Assembly: GCA_018882725.1 (NCBI GenBank)
Contig: VERK01000116.1
Location: 1 to 7,118 of the forward strand
Length of the DNA: 7,118 bases
Direction of reading: 5' to 3'
Origin: Actinomycetota bacterium
Lineage (GTDB): Bacteria > Actinomycetota > Acidimicrobiia > Acidimicrobiales > Ilumatobacteraceae
Shown here: in pieces, positions 5,097 to 7,118 of the stretch
How positions within the stretch are numbered: position 1 is the stretch's first letter
How the letters are laid out: each line of letters starts with the position of its first letter
Position numbers and translations under genes: made by a program
The notes under the pieces: model-generated
What the model was told of the DNA's origin: nothing
Database searches by the model: none
Seen by the model: only the letters and a program-made list of their open reading frames with translations

Positions 5097-6832
5097 AGAA
5101 TGGTGACGAGGCCGGTGTCGCCGTCGACGCGGATCATCGCGCCGTCCGGAATCTTTCGGGTTCCACCCGTCGCCGAGATCACGCACGGAATGCCCAACTC
5201 GCGGCTCACGATGATCGCGTGACTGAGCGGAGCACCCACGTCCACCACCACCGCGGCGGCCGGCACGAACAGCGGCGTCCACGACGGATCGGTGATGGGC
5301 GCCACCAAGATGTCGCCCGGCTCGAGCGCGGTGGGATCGTTGCTGTCGAGAATCACGCGTGCGCGGCCGGTGGCCGATCCCGGACACCCGGGCATCCCTT
5401 GCAGGGTTCCGCCGCTCGCCAACTTCTCCACGGCGGCTCCGTCGCGTGACGGCCAGGTCGCCGGATCGCTCGCTTCGCCCACGAACACGAACTGCGGATC
5501 CTTCTGCTCCAACTTCTCGTAATCAGCACGACGCTCGCGGATCGTGGCCGTGAGCGAATGAGGATCGCTCAGCAACTGATCGATTTCGCTCGCGCGCACG
5601 AAACCGAAGTCCTCGATCTCATCGAACACCCCGCGCTCGACCATGCGCTTGCCCAACTCACGCATCGGCATGCGCATCTCGTGGATGATCCGGATGTTGT
5701 TGGTCTTCGTTCGTTCACGGGCCGGCAGCCATGCGCGCGATGCGCCGATTCCGGCCGCCAGTTGTCCGTGCGTCTCGGCATCGCCGGCCACGATGTCGAG
5801 CAACGTCTTGCTGGCGATCTCCCGCTCACGCGCCCGCTTGGCGTTCTGATCACGCGGATTCAGATCATCGGACGCGAGACGCATGCGATCGATGGCCGAC
5901 AACGCGAGCTCGGGTCGCGTCTCCCACGTTGGTGATCGGGCCTCCCACTCGTTCGGGCCGCGTGAACCGAAGTCGGTGATGAAGTCGTCGAACGCCGACA
6001 GAAAACCGGCCACCTTGCGCTTCTTCGACTTCTTTTGCAGACGATCGAACAGGCCGCTTACGCCCTTGTTGAAGTGCTTCGTCAGCGTCTTCGAATTCGC
6101 GACCTGGCGACCCATGTCCCACATGGCCTGACTCGGTGCCGCCGAGTCGACCTCGCCGATACCGGAGATGATCGGCATGATGAGATCGGGTCGGCCCACC
6201 GCCGTGGCCACACCGCTGATGATCCCGAGCGGCACCGTGGCCATGTACGTGGTGAAGAGATGCTGGCCGAAGTAACGACGATGGAGGGGGAGCAGGCCTT
6301 CGTAGCGCTCCCAGAGTTCGCGGTCGCTGAGTTTCGAGAGATCGGGACGCTCGGCAGCGATGCGAATCGATTCGTTGCGATCGGCGGTGAGCTCGTCGAG
6401 TTGATCGAGCGAAGTCTTCGACAACACCCACCCGAACGTTTCTCCGACCTTCACCGTGAGGTCGGGTCGAACGTCGCCGGCCATCTCCTCGTACGGCGGA
6501 ATGCCGGGTTGTGCACCGAAGAACTGCTCGTCCATCGCCTGCCAACTGAGGCCGGGTGCGCGCTCGCCGAAGAGACGAATGATCGACGCGTTCAGATAGC
6601 AGTAGCCGCCCACCACACCGAGCTGGCAGAACGTGTCGTCGGGAAACTCGGAGTGTTCGAACGCACCCATGCGCACCCACGCGTCGCGCCAGCCGAGTTC
6701 GGCGAGATAGAGCGCGGTGTCGCTCGTGAGCGGCGTGACCGGATCGGGAAACACCTCGCCGACGTTCGCACGGGTGTAGATCGGGAATCGGGTCGACAGA
6801 TCAGTATCGGTGACGTAGTAGCGCTGGCCCAT
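5093..6832 (-). CDS. PEP-utilising-enzyme mobile (phosphohistidine) domain protein without ATP-grasp domain
   Basis: The 579-residue product begins at ATG 6832 with AGGGGG placed 6 bases upstream. Near the N-terminus, YTRANVGEVFPDPVTPLT (residues ~19-35) is the sequence that opens the middle domain of PEP synthase / rifampin phosphotransferase-like enzymes. The final ~95 residues are the swivelling phosphohistidine domain (Pfam PF00391): GCPGSATGRARVI, GDILVAPITDPSWTPLF, then GAPLSHAIIVSRELGIPCV with the presumed phospho-accepting His at residue ~538. In full-length relatives an N-terminal ATP-grasp domain phosphorylates this His; none is present here, and the start and upstream sequence leave no room for it. 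A basic stretch (QKKSKKRK, around residue 270) is unusual. It could work with a separate ATP-grasp protein or be a repurposed binding protein. It is convergent with the transporter, sharing 4 bases. Confidence 0.85.
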   Translation of the reverse strand: MGQRYYVTDTDLSTRFPIYTRANVGEVFPDPVTPLTSDTALYLAELGWRDAWVRMGAFEHSEFPDDTFCQLGVVGGYCYLNASIIRLFGERAPGLSWQAMDEQFFGAQPGIPPYEEMAGDVRPDLTVKVGETFGWVLSKTSLDQLDELTADRNESIRIAAERPDLSKLSDRELWERYEGLLPLHRRYFGQHLFTTYMATVPLGIISGVATAVGRPDLIMPIISGIGEVDSAAPSQAMWDMGRQVANSKTLTKHFNKGVSGLFDRLQKKSKKRKVAGFLSAFDDFITDFGSRGPNEWEARSPTWETRPELALSAIDRMRLASDDLNPRDQNAKRAREREIASKTLLDIVAGDAETHGQLAAGIGASRAWLPARERTKTNNIRIIHEMRMPMRELGKRMVERGVFDEIEDFGFVRASEIDQLLSDPHSLTATIRERRADYEKLEQKDPQFVFVGEASDPATWPSRDGAAVEKLASGGTLQGMPGCPGSATGRARVILDSNDPTALEPGDILVAPITDPSWTPLFVPAAAVVVDVGAPLSHAIIVSRELGIPCVISATGGTRKIPDGAMIRVDGDTGLVTIL

Positions 6833-6864
6833 ATGGCACCCCCTGTGCGTGAGCCGAAAGTACT

Positions 6865-6874
6865 ACCGATCGGT
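6865..6874. promoter_or_regulatory. Palindrome ACCGATCGGT upstream of the PEP-mobile-domain gene
   Basis: This perfect 10-base palindrome sits about 33 bases before the start codon of the minus-strand gene, within the 83-base gap to its neighbour. Position and symmetry fit an operator for a dimeric repressor, but a 10-base palindrome can occur by chance and no regulator gene is in the window. Confidence 0.25.
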
Positions 6875-6887
6875 GCGCGCTATCCAG

Positions 6888-6912
6888 GGGTCGTCACCAG
6901 GGCCGACGACCC
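6888..6912 (-). terminator. Hairpin just downstream of the DUF305 gene, possible terminator
   Basis: GGGTCGTC (6888-6895) and GACGACCC (6905-6912) form a perfect 8-bp stem with a 9-base loop. It lies 3 bases beyond the stop of the minus-strand DUF305 gene. No T-rich tract follows on the minus strand, so termination would be Rho-assisted or the hairpin may only stabilise the transcript end. Confidence 0.45.
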
Positions 6913-6915
6913 GGT

Positions 6916-7118
6916 TCACTCGCCGATGAGAACCTTCATGCGATCGATCTCGGCGGTTTGGCCGTCGATGATTTTCTGCGCGAGGTCGGCCGTGACTGCA
7001 TCGTCGCCATCGTCGAGAACGTCACGCGCCATGTCGATCGCGCCCTCGTGGTGGGCGATCATCGCCTTCAGCCATGCGACATCGAACTCGGCGCCGCGCA
7101 AGGTCGTGAGTGTCTCCA
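6916..7118 (-). CDS. DUF305 domain protein (5' partial)
   Basis: The minus-strand frame is open to the right edge: codons before the TTG at 7101 continue as ETLTT, so that TTG is not a convincing start and the N-terminus lies outside. The visible ~66 residues read GAEFDVAWLKAMIAHHEGAIDMARDVL and end in IDRMKVLIGE. This matches the C-terminal part of the DUF305 family (Pfam PF03713), whose hallmark is the M-x-x-HHEGAI-x-MA helix. Members are usually secreted or periplasmic four-helix proteins; some (CopM of Synechocystis) bind copper, and the HH pair and Met residues would suit this. The export signal cannot be judged here. It lies on the same strand as, and 83 bases before, the PEP-mobile-domain gene, but the hairpin between them suggests separate transcription. 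Confidence 0.85.
   Translation of the reverse strand, partial: ETLTTLRGAEFDVAWLKAMIAHHEGAIDMARDVLDDGDDAVTADLAQKIIDGQTAEIDRMKVLIGE

Noticed and set aside
3734..5449. Plus-strand 571-codon open frame overlapping the transporter in another frame
   Set aside because: Arg/His/Pro-rich shadow that also crosses the convergent gene boundary; the MFS frame has clear transmembrane helices.

Overview
The window is GC-rich bacterial DNA with compact genes, GTG as well as ATG starts, good Shine-Dalgarno sites and frequent 4-base gene overlaps. The style and protein families (YHYH Tat lipoprotein, luciferase-like oxidoreductase with an alpha/beta hydrolase, stand-alone PEP-mobile-domain protein, DUF305) suggest a high-GC actinobacterium, perhaps of the Acidimicrobiia type. 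That placement is an inference from style, not a marker-gene result.

Layout, left to right. (1) The 3' part of a Tat-exported, lipid-anchored YHYH-domain protein (+). (2) A small hicA-hicB toxin-antitoxin pair (+), flanked on both sides by oppositely oriented copies of a ~46-base palindromic repeat. (3) A two-gene, translationally coupled unit (+): an LLM-class flavin-dependent oxidoreductase followed by an alpha/beta hydrolase. (4) A ~150-base intergenic region with a short tandem repeat and a second inverted pair of the same palindromic element, this time without a gene between them. (5) A 12-helix MFS transporter (+) whose apparent ribosome binding site and ATG lie inside the last repeat copy. 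(6) On the minus strand, tail to tail with the transporter and sharing a CTAG double stop, a 579-residue protein related to the C-terminal two thirds of PEP synthase / rifampin phosphotransferase-type enzymes but lacking their ATP-grasp domain. (7) The 3' part of a DUF305 protein (-), running off the right edge.

The most unusual feature is the repeat family. Four copies (called A, B, C and D here) share a CCGGCA-N4-TGCCGG hairpin core and longer imperfectly palindromic arms. They occur as two inward-facing pairs. Pair A/B encloses hicAB; pair C/D encloses only ~40 bases and looks like an empty version. Copies B and D also share a 20-base outer extension placed immediately before a gene start. 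This suggests a dispersed, probably mobilised palindromic element whose copies have been partly co-opted as gene-boundary or translation-initiation DNA.

Functionally the window is a set of short transcription units rather than one pathway. The oxidoreductase and hydrolase probably act on the same unknown substrate, and hicAB is a self-contained regulatory/stress module. No transposase, RNA gene or CRISPR array is visible.
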